NCBI RefSeq assembly: GCF_009796785.1 | Contig: NZ_CP047026.1 | Location: forward strand, 496,001 to 560,000 | Length of the DNA stretch: 64,000 nt | DNA from: Polaribacter sp. L3A8 | GTDB lineage: Bacteria; Bacteroidota; Bacteroidia; Flavobacteriales; Flavobacteriaceae | Reading direction: 5' to 3' | Shown here: positions 1 to 8,770 of the stretch, piece by piece | How the letters are laid out: each line of letters begins with the position of its first letter | How positions within the stretch are numbered: the stretch's first letter is position 1 | Notes under the pieces: model-generated | Seen by the model: only the letters and a program-made list of their open reading frames with translations | What the model was told of the DNA's origin: nothing | Databases searched by the model: none | Made by a program: the position numbers and the translations under genes

Positions 1-810
1 TACGAACTAGAATTTTTTAACAAAGAAACACAAAGTAGTTGGACGCTTAAGGCGAATAAAATTATACTTGCCATGCCTCGCAGATCTTTAGAATTGTTAG
101 ATCAAAACAACTTCTTTTTTAACCAAGATTCGCAAAAAGTATTACAAAAAAACATGGCTTCGGTAATAAAAGAACCTTCTCTTAAAATATTAATGGGTTT
201 TGAAACGCCTTGGTGGAGAACAGATTTTAATACCATGGCAGGTCATTCTATTACAGATTTACCTTTACGTCAGTGTTATTATTTTGGTAAAGATCCAAAC
301 GACAGTCATTCTTTATTTTTAGGTAGTTATAATGATATGCAAACGGTTACTTTTTGGCAAGCTTTAGCCAACTCTAAAAGAGAAGGCGGAATCTTTAGAA
401 AGTTATTTCAGCCAAAAGCAACCGATAAAGTTGCAGCAACAGCATTTAGCAAAAGACTTTTATCAAATCAGGCAACACAAGTTATGGTTTCTGAAGCGAT
501 GAATCAAATAAAAGAATTACATGGACGTAAAGAAATTCCGATGCCTTATGTAACTTGGTATAAAGACTGGAGTATGGATCCTTATGGAGGTGGTTATCAT
601 GCTTGGAAAGCAAATTATAATATTGCAAACACCATGAAATATATGAGAAACCCAATAGCAGAAGAATCAATTTATATCTGTGGAGAGGCGTATTCTGATC
701 AACAAGGTTGGGTAGAAGGGGCATTTTGTGTTGCAGAAAGAATGTTACAAAGCTATTTTGAATTGAAAAGACCAACATGGATTTCTAGTGATTATTATTT
801 AGGTTGGTAA
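1..810 (+). CDS. Flavin monoamine oxidase-type FAD oxidoreductase, 3' part
   Basis: The reading frame is open from base 1, so the gene starts upstream of the window and only about 269 C-terminal residues are seen. The C-terminal signature GEAYSDQQGWVEGA is the FAD-contacting motif of the flavin amine oxidase family (monoamine oxidase, amino acid oxidase), where a Gly-Glu pair binds the ribityl or pyrophosphate part of FAD. A Trp- and Gly-rich stretch before it is typical of the aromatic cage side of the active site. The family oxidises amines with O2 and releases H2O2. The substrate cannot be told from this fragment. The next gene is 70 bp downstream on the same strand and may be co-transcribed. 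The N-terminal Rossmann fold lies outside the window. Confidence 0.82.
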   Translation, partial: YELEFFNKETQSSWTLKANKIILAMPRRSLELLDQNNFFFNQDSQKVLQKNMASVIKEPSLKILMGFETPWWRTDFNTMAGHSITDLPLRQCYYFGKDPNDSHSLFLGSYNDMQTVTFWQALANSKREGGIFRKLFQPKATDKVAATAFSKRLLSNQATQVMVSEAMNQIKELHGRKEIPMPYVTWYKDWSMDPYGGGYHAWKANYNIANTMKYMRNPIAEESIYICGEAYSDQQGWVEGAFCVAERMLQSYFELKRPTWISSDYYLGW

Positions 811-880
811 TCCATCTAAAAAAAACGTAAAACGATTATTTATTTAACCAAATAAAAAATATAAACTAAAACTATTACTG

Positions 881-1951
881 ATGTCAAAACAAAAAGAATA
901 TTCTCCTGCCGTGTTAAAATTACCAGCAGATTATGGAGTATTAAAACAATTAGAAGGTACTTGGGTAAATCATAATCCAGATAACAATACTACGGGTTGG
1001 GGTTTGCATACTACTTGTATGCCTTCTCCAGGTACTAACTCAGAAACAACTCCTGGTAAATATCACTTTTTATGTGAAGATTATACCGAAGAGCTTACAT
1101 TTACCTTGGTAAAAGGTAGTGTACGTAATAGAGGAGGAGCAAACGAACAGTTTGCAGGAGCAGTAGAATACAAAACAGCTATTAACGATTTAAATGGAAA
1201 CCCGCTACATGCAGAAAATGGTATGTATTTGTGGTTGAGTGATGTATACAATCATCCTGCGAGTGTAGAATCTGTAAAAACAGACATTGGCCAACCTGAA
1301 TTAAAACCAGGTGATGGTGCTAACGGCCCCAATTTTGTGCCGTCTTACTCCGTTTCTAGAAGTGGTACAATTCCGCATGGTAGTACTATTTTACTATTCG
1401 GAAAAGATGAAGAAAAAGAAGGGAAACCAGTGTTTCCTTCAGGCACAAATACTTGGGAACCTGGTTTTTTAGCAATTTCTCAGAGTATGGGTGGCGCAGA
1501 CATACCGCCAGATGCTCCAATAAATTTAGACAAACCAGCACCTGCTTGGGTACATGACACCAGCATTCCAATAAAGCAACCAAGCTCTAACAAAGCTTAT
1601 ACACAACGTATTTTAGCTCATAATTTATACCCATATTCTGTAAGACCAGATTTACGATTGCGTGATGCTCTTAATAGTCAAGAAGTAAAAAAACATGTTC
1701 TTATAGAAATGAATACAACAGAAACTGGTGGTCCACAAGGTGGCGTTTTAAACAATCCTTTTGTATCTAGATTTGCTCCTGTTCAAGAAATGAAAATGAG
1801 AATGTGGATTGAAACGATTGTAGAAAACGGAGAAGAAATTCTTCAATTGCAATACGAACAGATTATGTTTTTTCAATTTCAATTTGGTACAGATGGTGGC
1901 GAAACACGCTGGCCACATATTCAAATAAATACACTACGTAAGAAAAAATAA
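881..1951 (+). CDS. Conserved protein, possibly heme-binding beta-barrel (nitrobindin/FABP-like)
   Basis: A 356-residue protein without signal peptide or membrane segment. Near the N-terminus, residues about 24-29 read LEGTWV. This resembles the GTW-type opening of nitrobindin/THAP4-like and lipocalin-like beta-barrels, and the rest is rich in Gly, Asn, Thr and aromatic residues, as expected of beta structure. I do not recognise a catalytic motif. It lies 70 bp after the flavin oxidase gene on the same strand and ends at a strong terminator, so the two probably form one transcription unit. A role linked to the oxidase, such as heme-dependent use of its peroxide, is only a guess. The heme-binding assignment is weak. 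Confidence 0.5.
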   Translation: MSKQKEYSPAVLKLPADYGVLKQLEGTWVNHNPDNNTTGWGLHTTCMPSPGTNSETTPGKYHFLCEDYTEELTFTLVKGSVRNRGGANEQFAGAVEYKTAINDLNGNPLHAENGMYLWLSDVYNHPASVESVKTDIGQPELKPGDGANGPNFVPSYSVSRSGTIPHGSTILLFGKDEEKEGKPVFPSGTNTWEPGFLAISQSMGGADIPPDAPINLDKPAPAWVHDTSIPIKQPSSNKAYTQRILAHNLYPYSVRPDLRLRDALNSQEVKKHVLIEMNTTETGGPQGGVLNNPFVSRFAPVQEMKMRMWIETIVENGEEILQLQYEQIMFFQFQFGTDGGETRWPHIQINTLRKKK

Positions 1952-1968
1952 GCTTATTGTCTAATAAA

Positions 1969-2009
1969 AAAGATAGTATCCAAAAGTTGATTGTGGATAC
2001 TATCTTTTA
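1969..2009. terminator. Bidirectional intrinsic terminator
   Basis: A perfect 13-bp inverted repeat (AAAGATAGTATCC at 1969-1981, complement at 1995-2007) with a 13-base loop lies between two convergent genes. T-rich and A-rich flanks occur on both sides, so it can end transcription from either direction. Confidence 0.85.
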
Positions 2010-2059
2010 TTTGTTAAATCGCTTATTGTAAGTGTGTTGTGTATAGAGGTATGATGTAT

Positions 2060-2941
2060 TTAACTAACACAAGTGCTGCGTTTTAAAAGCATGTATTCTC
2101 CATTTTTTTTAAACTCACGTATCGATACTCCTTCATAACGTTTAAAGGTTTTAGAAAGGTGACTTACATCTGTAAAACCTAAATTTTCTGCAATTTGAGT
2201 TAAGGTGAAATTAGAATTTAACAAACGAATTTCTACCAATTTAAGTTTCGCTTTTATAATGTATTCTCTTAAAGGCATGTTTACTTGTTTCTTAAAAAAT
2301 TCGCTAACATAAGTAGGAGACATCATAAAAACATCCGCTAAATTTTCAACCTTTAAAAGTTCACTTTTGTCAATGTTTTTATTGATATAATTCAGCATAT
2401 TGGTAATACGGTCATCAGAATGCTTAGGAAGTTCAAAAAAACGACCTTTATTAATATTTCTAATAAGTATTTCTAAAATACAGGTCATTAAGTTGATAAT
2501 AAGATTGATAGAATCCTTGCCGTAATTATGAGATTCCTTTAAAATCATGGTTAATAAACAATCTAAATGAGTTCTATCGATATCATTTTTAACAATATCT
2601 CCGGGTAGTTGATTATAATTCGATAAAACATAAGACGCTTCTTTAAACCACTCATTTCTATCTATGGCTATTTGATTTGCATCTTTAAAAAAGGAATCTG
2701 TAAATTTTAAGAAAACAAATTTAGTAGGTTTTTCTATGGTAAAAGAATGACATTTTAAAGGAGGTAATAAAAAAATACTTCCTTTACTATACTTGTATTC
2801 ATTATAGTTGATGCATTGTGTACCTTCACCAGATTTTACTAAAACCAATTCGAAAAAGTTATTTTTAACAGGGCGTTGTTTCCATGCTGTTAATTCTATC
2901 TCTTGTATTTCAAAAGGTTTATATGTTTCTAATATTTGCAT
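2060..2941 (-). CDS. AraC-family transcriptional regulator
   Basis: A 293-residue DNA-binding regulator. The C-terminal part, about residues 178-283, carries the double helix-turn-helix of the AraC/XylS family. The second recognition helix region reads IAENLGFTDVSHLSKTFKR, the usual family signature. The N-terminal part, about residues 1-110, looks like the AraC cupin-type ligand-binding domain, with a PP-x-x-CHSF turn. It is transcribed away from the nitroreductase gene that starts 200 bp upstream, so it may control that gene and itself. The inducer is unknown. Length and domain order are normal for the family. Confidence 0.9.
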   Translation of the reverse strand: MQILETYKPFEIQEIELTAWKQRPVKNNFFELVLVKSGEGTQCINYNEYKYSKGSIFLLPPLKCHSFTIEKPTKFVFLKFTDSFFKDANQIAIDRNEWFKEASYVLSNYNQLPGDIVKNDIDRTHLDCLLTMILKESHNYGKDSINLIINLMTCILEILIRNINKGRFFELPKHSDDRITNMLNYINKNIDKSELLKVENLADVFMMSPTYVSEFFKKQVNMPLREYIIKAKLKLVEIRLLNSNFTLTQIAENLGFTDVSHLSKTFKRYEGVSIREFKKNGEYMLLKRSTCVS

Positions 2942-3063
2942 TTTGTACTTAATTAATAATAATGTGATGTAAAATTAGGTAAAAAGTAGTTGTGTTTCAT
3001 TTTTAAATGATAAAAAACCTTTTAAAATACATTAAATACATTTTAAAGAGACGCTTGTATATT

Positions 3064-3071
3064 TATCTTTG
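3064..3071 (+). promoter_or_regulatory. Bacteroidota -7 box before the nitroreductase gene
   Basis: TATCTTTG matches the Bacteroidota TAnnTTTG consensus about 70 bp before the ATG at 3140. It lies downstream of the upstream TTG-type codon at 3080 only by 9 bp, which supports the later ATG as the true start. The -33 region is only weakly recognisable. Confidence 0.5.
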
Positions 3072-3139
3072 CCGCATAATTGATAAAAAACAAAACTCCT
3101 AAAAACAGGAAACTTAAAAATATATTTAAAAAAACAAAC

Positions 3140-3814
3140 ATGAGCACACCAAACATTGCAAAAGAAGACATCCTTAATGCGTTTAACTTTAGACATGCAA
3201 CAAAAGAATTTGATGCTACTAAAAAAGTTTCAGATCAAGACATAAAATTTATTTTAGAAACAGCACGTTTATCACCAAGTTCTTTTGGTTTTGAACCTTG
3301 GCACTTTGTAGTTGTACAAGACAAAGAATTACGTGAATTATTAAAACCTGTAGCTTGGGGAGCGCCTTTAAAATTAGATACTGCAAGTCATTTTGTACTA
3401 GGTTTAAGTATGAAAGCACCCATGGTAAAACACGATGCTGATTACATTATGCACATGATGAAAGGTGTAAAAAAATTACCACAAGAAGTTATTGAAATGT
3501 ATTCTAAATTTTATAGAGAGTTTCAAGAACGTGATTTTGATTTAGATACAGACAAAAAATTATTTGATTGGGCTTCTAAACAAACTTATATTGCTTTGGG
3601 TAATATGATGACTGCCGCAGCTTTAATAGGAATTGATTCTTGTCCTATTGAGGGATTTCATCAAGAAAAAGCAGAAGCATTATTAAAAGAAAAATTTGGT
3701 ATTGATACCGATAAGTATGGATTATCATTTATGACTGCTTTTGGATATAGAAAAACAGATCCAGAATTTGGTAAATCAAGAAGAAATTTTGAAGATATCG
3801 TTACCTTTAAGTAA
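3140..3814 (+). CDS. Nitroreductase-family NAD(P)H oxidoreductase
   Basis: From the ATG at 3140 this is a 224-residue FMN enzyme of the nitroreductase family (NfsB/PnbA-like). The family reduces nitro groups, quinones or enones with NAD(P)H. The early FNFRHATKEFD motif matches the R-x-S/A-x-R/K FMN phosphate contact, followed by LSPSSFGFEPWHFVVV, the conserved FMN-binding strand. A late GIDSCPIEGF segment is typical of the family. An upstream start at 3080 is possible, but its first 20 residues are lysine-rich and unlike the family. The gene is divergent from an AraC regulator. Its last 39 bp overlap antisense with the read-through end of an IS1595 transposase gene. Confidence 0.9.
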   Translation: MSTPNIAKEDILNAFNFRHATKEFDATKKVSDQDIKFILETARLSPSSFGFEPWHFVVVQDKELRELLKPVAWGAPLKLDTASHFVLGLSMKAPMVKHDADYIMHMMKGVKKLPQEVIEMYSKFYREFQERDFDLDTDKKLFDWASKQTYIALGNMMTAAALIGIDSCPIEGFHQEKAEALLKEKFGIDTDKYGLSFMTAFGYRKTDPEFGKSRRNFEDIVTFK

Positions 3815-4738
3815 GATTTCAAAAGAATTATAAAACATAAAAAAACCTATCAATATAATTTTGTGATGTTCTACTTTCTCCTTTTCAACCATTTTAGTTA
3901 TTAAGTTATTGAATATTGTTGCTTTACTTTGTGATCGATTAATTCTAAAACAAAATTCATTAAAATATCTATTTAGATTAAAGTCACTAACCCAAGAATA
4001 CGTTGTTCTTATCCAAGATTTCACTTGATGAATCATTGTATGAAGTGCTTTAAAATTCATACCACCATTACTTTCTATTTGAGTAATATTATAAACTTTA
4101 GCAATAGGCCTGTAACCTCTCCATTTGTCGGTTATCACTTTAGCTTTTCGACTGATATGATTCACAAAAATATATTGCAAAGAACTAGCTGAAAAATCTT
4201 CGATTCTCATGGCATACATTCTTTTAACTTTTCCATCTTGAGTTAGTTCAACAGCAGTTATAGCTTTCTTTTTCTTAGCATTATAACTTCTTCCTACTTT
4301 ATCTTTTTCTCGTCCACCCAAAACAAATTCATCCACATGAACAATACCAGTCATAGGACTATTTCCACTACTTTCCATTGCTTCTCTAATTTTGAGCATA
4401 AATAAACGGGCTGTCTTTTCTGTTACGCTAAAACGAACTGCAACATAACTAGCAGAAAGGCTTTTAGTACTTGTACTCATTTCAAAAACAATAAAAAAAG
4501 CTTTTCTAACACCAAACTTTACCTTGTGAAAAAGTGTGTTTGAGGTAGATGATTCTTGATGAGAACAAATATTACATGTACGTGAAAAATCTTTTCTTAT
4601 TTGAGCCTTGTTATGACCACATTTAACACATTGAAATCCATCTTTCCATTTAATATCTGCCAAGTATTTCTTGCAATCTTCATCCGTTTTAAACCGATCA
4701 GCAAACTCTAGAAGATTTTGTCCTTTAAATATATTCAT
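3776..4738 (-). CDS. IS1595-family (ISXO2-like) transposase, 3' end altered
   Basis: A 320-residue transposase with an N-terminal zinc ribbon (CVKCGH near residue 38, CNICSH near 56) and an ISXO2-like DDE domain (HVDEFVLGG, then ITDKWRGY). It is nearly identical to the second copy at 16064-16957, with scattered substitutions. It has about 23 extra C-terminal residues because the element's end is missing and translation runs into flanking DNA, overlapping the nitroreductase gene end antisense. The catalytic residues look intact. The element probably cannot move by itself because one terminal repeat is absent. Confidence 0.92.
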   Translation of the reverse strand: MNIFKGQNLLEFADRFKTDEDCKKYLADIKWKDGFQCVKCGHNKAQIRKDFSRTCNICSHQESSTSNTLFHKVKFGVRKAFFIVFEMSTSTKSLSASYVAVRFSVTEKTARLFMLKIREAMESSGNSPMTGIVHVDEFVLGGREKDKVGRSYNAKKKKAITAVELTQDGKVKRMYAMRIEDFSASSLQYIFVNHISRKAKVITDKWRGYRPIAKVYNITQIESNGGMNFKALHTMIHQVKSWIRTTYSWVSDFNLNRYFNEFCFRINRSQSKATIFNNLITKMVEKEKVEHHKIILIGFFMFYNSFEILLKGNDIFKISS

Positions 4739-4791
4739 AATAATACTCTATTTATTGACTTTAAAGATATGAATTTAAATACTGACCTCTA
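3853..4791 (-). mobile_element. IS1595-type element copy A, one inverted repeat deleted
   Basis: The right end carries the terminal repeat CTGACCTCTA ending at 4791, the same as in copy B at 16011-16970. On the other side the match to copy B stops at about 3853, exactly 21 bp short of the full 960-bp length (939 bp remain). The 3'-side inverted repeat is therefore gone, and no target duplication can be recognised. This looks like a one-ended, trapped copy. Confidence 0.85.
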
Positions 4792-4876
4792 TATAATTAT
4801 ATAATACTAATATTGGTACATTTTTACTTTGTAAAGCATATCAAAAAAATCTATATTTTAAATAGTTAATGATATT

Positions 4877-7258
4877 TTACAAGTTAGACGTTTTAGGAAG
4901 TGTAAAATAAAAAGTAGTTCCTTTGGCAACTTCACTTTCTACCCAAACTTTTCCTTTGTAAAAATGGATGACTTTTTTAACAATAGAAAGTCCAATTCCA
5001 GATTTTGTTTCACTGTCATCAATACTTTGAAAAAGCTCAAATATTTTTTTAAAGTATTTTTCTTCAATTCCTTTTCCGCTATCTTTTACGTAGAATTCCC
5101 AAAATTCTGGAGTTTCTTTTACTCCGATTTCTATTTGTCCCGTTTCATTGGTAATGCTTTTTATGGCATTCTGAATTAGGTTTTGAAACACTTGAAGAAT
5201 TCGATGCTTATTTCCTTTAATAATAGGAAGGTTGGCATCTATTTTAATTTCGATAGATTTAGGTACTAGAATTAATTTTACAATCTCATTAACCAAGTCG
5301 TGCGTGTTAATATCGTATTCAGCCATTTTATCATCGTCTATACTAGAATAACTTAAAATTCCGGTAATTAGAGACTCCATTTTTTCTAGGTTATCTAAAA
5401 TCAATTGAGAGTACATTTTACTTTCTTCAGTTAATGTATTTTCAGGTTCTTCTTGAATCCAATTTAATAAGGTATAAATGCTTCGTAAAGGCGATTTTAA
5501 ATCGTGAGAAACAATATGTGCATAGTTGTTTAACTCGCTATTTTTGTGCTCTAAATTGGTTAAAAGTTCTTCTCTGGCTTTGTTGGCTTTTAAAATATCT
5601 TCCGATTGTTTTTCTATGTATTTTACTAAATTGATAGATTCATTAATTTCAGAAATATTTTCTACAGAATCAATTTGTAAAACTTTTGCAATATAATCAA
5701 GGCTTTTAATTACTTTTTTAAGGTTTCTAGTTTCTCTTTGTGCGTCTTTACGTTCTGTAATATCACTAACAGCACCAATTACATTGATAATTTCATTTTC
5801 TTTATTTAGTAATAAAGAAACATTTAAATCTCCCCAAATAACCGATTGATCTTTACGGACATATCGCTTTTCTATGTTGTAAGAATCGATTTCTCTTTTT
5901 ATTAGTTTATTAAATTGAATCATATCAGATTCTAAATCATCTGGATGTGTAAAATCAGCAAAGGTCATTTGTTTTAGTTCACTTTCTGAATACCCTAAAA
6001 CGTCTAACAATTTTTTATTTGTAAATACGGGTTTTCCTTTTAAATCTATTAACGTAATTCCGATACCTGCATTATTAAAAATTGAATAAAACTTTCTTTC
6101 GGTCAATTTTAATTCATCAAGTTTAATACTTAAAGTTTCTTGCAGTTTATTTTTTAAATTTTCTAATTCATCATTTTTACCTAATAACGATTTATTTTGA
6201 ACATGTAGTTTGTTGTTGTAATATTGAATACCAATTAAAACCAATAGAATTAAAAATGTTATAATCGTAAACGAAATCCATTTGTAAATAATGTAAATAA
6301 ATTGAGAATCTTGTACCTTATCTAAATCTATTTTATTAATTAATATTAGTGCTTTTTGGTCTTTGTCGTGCTTATTTTTTGTGCTATTGTTATCTATGGT
6401 TAATTTATTAAATAGATAAATAACATCTTTAGAAGCATAGCTACCAGTAGATTCTTTCTCAATTTTACTCCATAATTCTTTATGAGTATTATACAACGCC
6501 AAACTGTCTGACGCAGATGTAATATGACTAAAATCTTTATGATTACCTTCCGAAATTAAACTAAATCCTTCTTCGGTTTTTAATTCAAAAGAAGCATATT
6601 TTAAGTTATTTTGTGTATTTAGTTTATAAAACAAATCATTCATAAAATAATTGATGACTATTAAACCATTCCACGTTCCGTTAGAAGTATATACTTTTTT
6701 AGCGACTCTTAATACGGGGTTATACGGAACTTCAATTTTTCCATATTCCATATTTAAATCAATATTAGAAAAATAGATATCACCTTTTTCTAGTTTTTTT
6801 GCATTCTTAAAATAATAGCGATTACTTTTATCTTGTAACTTATCAAAATCTTTAATTTTTACAGAATTAATGCTGTCAAAATCAACACGAATAATTTCAT
6901 GCCCTAAAGTATCTATAAATCGTACTTGATCGTAAGTGGTTTGTAAGGTTGATAAATGAAGAAAAAAGTCTTTTAACTTGTTTTTATCTGGCTGTATATC
7001 TTGCGCAAAGTCCTTATTAAATTCCCAGTGAATAATATCAATATCCGTGGCAAGATATTTATACATATCATTAATTAAAATTCCTTTAGAATTTAAATCA
7101 TTAGCTGCTCCATTTTTTATAATCTCCAATTGATTTTCGGTAATAATCGTATAATAATTATTGATAATTGAATACGTTATTACAGCTAATGGGATGAAAA
7201 AAAGGAGTAGTTTTTTAATATTTATAAATTTCATTCTTACTATTTTACGGAAATACAA
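4877..7258 (-). CDS. PAS-domain membrane sensor histidine kinase (orphan)
   Basis: A 793-residue two-component sensor. One membrane helix lies at about residues 15-35 and a second near 325-348, enclosing a roughly 290-residue periplasmic sensing domain (Cache-like by layout). A coiled coil follows, then a PAS domain at about 385-505 ending in the PAC-type GAVSDITERK. The phospho-acceptor is His585 in SHDLKSPLRS. The HATPase part shows the N box NLIQNAIKS near 700 and DSGKGIEE near 730. A second start, Met9 at 7234, is equally possible and would give a cleaner N-terminus. No response regulator gene is adjacent, so its partner is elsewhere. Confidence 0.9.
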   Translation of the reverse strand: MYFRKIVRMKFINIKKLLLFFIPLAVITYSIINNYYTIITENQLEIIKNGAANDLNSKGILINDMYKYLATDIDIIHWEFNKDFAQDIQPDKNKLKDFFLHLSTLQTTYDQVRFIDTLGHEIIRVDFDSINSVKIKDFDKLQDKSNRYYFKNAKKLEKGDIYFSNIDLNMEYGKIEVPYNPVLRVAKKVYTSNGTWNGLIVINYFMNDLFYKLNTQNNLKYASFELKTEEGFSLISEGNHKDFSHITSASDSLALYNTHKELWSKIEKESTGSYASKDVIYLFNKLTIDNNSTKNKHDKDQKALILINKIDLDKVQDSQFIYIIYKWISFTIITFLILLVLIGIQYYNNKLHVQNKSLLGKNDELENLKNKLQETLSIKLDELKLTERKFYSIFNNAGIGITLIDLKGKPVFTNKKLLDVLGYSESELKQMTFADFTHPDDLESDMIQFNKLIKREIDSYNIEKRYVRKDQSVIWGDLNVSLLLNKENEIINVIGAVSDITERKDAQRETRNLKKVIKSLDYIAKVLQIDSVENISEINESINLVKYIEKQSEDILKANKAREELLTNLEHKNSELNNYAHIVSHDLKSPLRSIYTLLNWIQEEPENTLTEESKMYSQLILDNLEKMESLITGILSYSSIDDDKMAEYDINTHDLVNEIVKLILVPKSIEIKIDANLPIIKGNKHRILQVFQNLIQNAIKSITNETGQIEIGVKETPEFWEFYVKDSGKGIEEKYFKKIFELFQSIDDSETKSGIGLSIVKKVIHFYKGKVWVESEVAKGTTFYFTLPKTSNL

Positions 7259-7443
7259 AATGTTTGGGGCTTCTAAAAAGCCGAATTTACTTTAAAAGAA
7301 TGTGAATTTAGCTAAATTTTAAAATTATTAAAAAATTTAATTCATCATAAATACTATTAAAAATTATAGGACAGTAGGTTTTTTCTGTAATTAGAAATAC
7401 CAAATTTCTGTATCATTTATTTTTATCAAGGTTTGTAAGAATT

Positions 7444-7479
7444 AAAAAAGCACAAGTTTTTATAACTCGTGCTTTTTTT
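7444..7479 (-). terminator. Intrinsic terminator after the NmrA-like gene
   Basis: A stem of A6GCAC-type sequence (7445-7456) pairs with CTCGTGC and a T tract (7466-7478). The fit is near perfect with one mismatch. It lies 25 bp past the stop of the minus-strand oxidoreductase gene ending at 7504 and has a T-rich tail in that direction. Confidence 0.75.
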
Positions 7480-7503
7480 GATTAAAAAATATTTTTTTAA
7501 AGA

Positions 7504-8136
7504 TTAATATCCTATTGTAAAACGTTTTTTTATATGTTTAGGATTTTCTATTTCATTGATAATTCCTACTGCGAAATCTTCCATAGAAATAGAGCTTTCT
7601 CCTTTATCATTTGCAATTAATTTATCTTCTGCGGTTCTAAATTTATTGGTTCTTTCTCCTTCAAAAATATAAGCAGACGGAGAAACGTTTGTCCAATTTA
7701 CAGCGTTTTCTTTTAAATACACTTCTTTTAAAACTTTTCTATGTGAAAGCGCAGCAGGTTTATAAGCTTCCGGAAAATCTTTAGAATCTACTAAATCTAA
7801 ATCTTCACTTAGTTTTAAACTACCAGCGCCACCAACAGAAATTAATCTAACATTAGCTTTTTTAGAAGCCTCTAGTAAAGATTTTGATGCTTCTAAAATT
7901 AAATCTGTATTTTCTGCTGGTGGAGCATAAGCACTTATTACTACATCGCTATCTTTAAATATTTCTGCTAAGGCATCGGTATCTAAAATATCTGCTTTTT
8001 TTGTAGTAATGTCTTTCAAATTAAAAAAACTTTTCTCTTTAGAAGTTACTAATTGTAGTTCATGATTTCTTGTTGCTGCTTCTTTTGTAATTCTTTGTCC
8101 GATGTTTCCACCAGCTCCAATTATGGTTACTTTCAT
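7504..8136 (-). CDS. NmrA/SDR-type NAD(P)-binding oxidoreductase
   Basis: A 210-residue single-domain Rossmann protein that begins MKVTIIGAGGNIGQRI, the NAD(P)-binding GxGGxxG motif of atypical short-chain dehydrogenases (NmrA-like or YwnB-like). It lacks a clear YxxxK catalytic pair, as many members do, so it may act as a redox sensor or flavin-reductase-like enzyme. It lies 66 bp after an Rrf2 regulator gene on the same strand, a common pairing in which the regulator responds to electrophile or redox stress and controls the oxidoreductase. A terminator follows. Confidence 0.85.
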   Translation of the reverse strand: MKVTIIGAGGNIGQRITKEAATRNHELQLVTSKEKSFFNLKDITTKKADILDTDALAEIFKDSDVVISAYAPPAENTDLILEASKSLLEASKKANVRLISVGGAGSLKLSEDLDLVDSKDFPEAYKPAALSHRKVLKEVYLKENAVNWTNVSPSAYIFEGERTNKFRTAEDKLIANDKGESSISMEDFAVGIINEIENPKHIKKRFTIGY

Positions 8137-8202
8137 TTTTATTGTTTTTATTTGTTTATTTTATAGTGTAATTATTTTTGTGACAGTTTGTGTTAAAAAA
8201 AA

Positions 8203-8613
8203 TCAAAACTGATTTTTAAATTCTTCTAATGTTTGTTTATCTAGTTCCTCACTAATAGCAGTATCTATGTTGTTCATTATAGACACTAATTTTGTATTAA
8301 TATTTTTACCAACCGAACACTTAGGGTTTGGTGTGTTTTTAAGTAATGATAAAACTGTGTCACATCCTTTTATGATATTAAATATGTCTGATAATCGTAT
8401 ATTTTTAGCGTCTTTTAGTATTTTAATTCCACCATTTTTACCTTCTTTACTCTCAACAAGCCCTCCTTCTTTAAGCGTTTTTAACTCCTTTCTAACCAAT
8501 ACAGGATTCATGTTTAAACTTCCTGCTATATAGGTAGATGTTAACCAATCGTCTTTATGTAAGGCCAATAAAGTCATAATATGTAAGGCGATAGAGAAAC
8601 GAGTTTTAATCAA
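8203..8613 (-). CDS. Rrf2-family transcriptional regulator
   Basis: A 136-residue winged-helix repressor of the Rrf2 family. The N-terminal HTH region MIKTRFSIALHIMTLLAL and the wing with KNGGIK are typical. Only two cysteines are seen (near residues 84 and 99), not the three-cysteine set of IscR/NsrR, so an iron-sulfur cluster is unlikely and a thiol-sensing YwnA/YwgB-like role is more probable. It heads a two-gene unit with the NmrA-like oxidoreductase. A palindrome overlapping its promoter, at 8639-8652, suggests autoregulation. Confidence 0.88.
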   Translation of the reverse strand: MIKTRFSIALHIMTLLALHKDDWLTSTYIAGSLNMNPVLVRKELKTLKEGGLVESKEGKNGGIKILKDAKNIRLSDIFNIIKGCDTVLSLLKNTPNPKCSVGKNINTKLVSIMNNIDTAISEELDKQTLEEFKNQF

Positions 8614-8638
8614 AATAAACTGTATTGTTTTTTATTAC

Positions 8639-8652
8639 AGTACAAATGTACT
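8639..8652 (-). promoter_or_regulatory. Palindromic operator overlapping the rrf2 -7 box
   Basis: AGTAC-AAAT-GTACT is a perfect 5-bp inverted repeat 26 bp before the rrf2 ATG. On the minus strand it contains TACATTTG (8643-8650), a match to the TAnnTTTG -7 consensus. A regulator bound here would block the promoter. Confidence 0.55.
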
Positions 8653-8770
8653 AAAATATTTTAACTAGAACGATTTTTATTTAAAAATTAATAAAATAAC
8701 ATCATAAATAAAGATTCATAGAAAGTAGAAGTGGAGAAGTTGTTGTAATTTTCCTTTTTTAAAAAAAACA

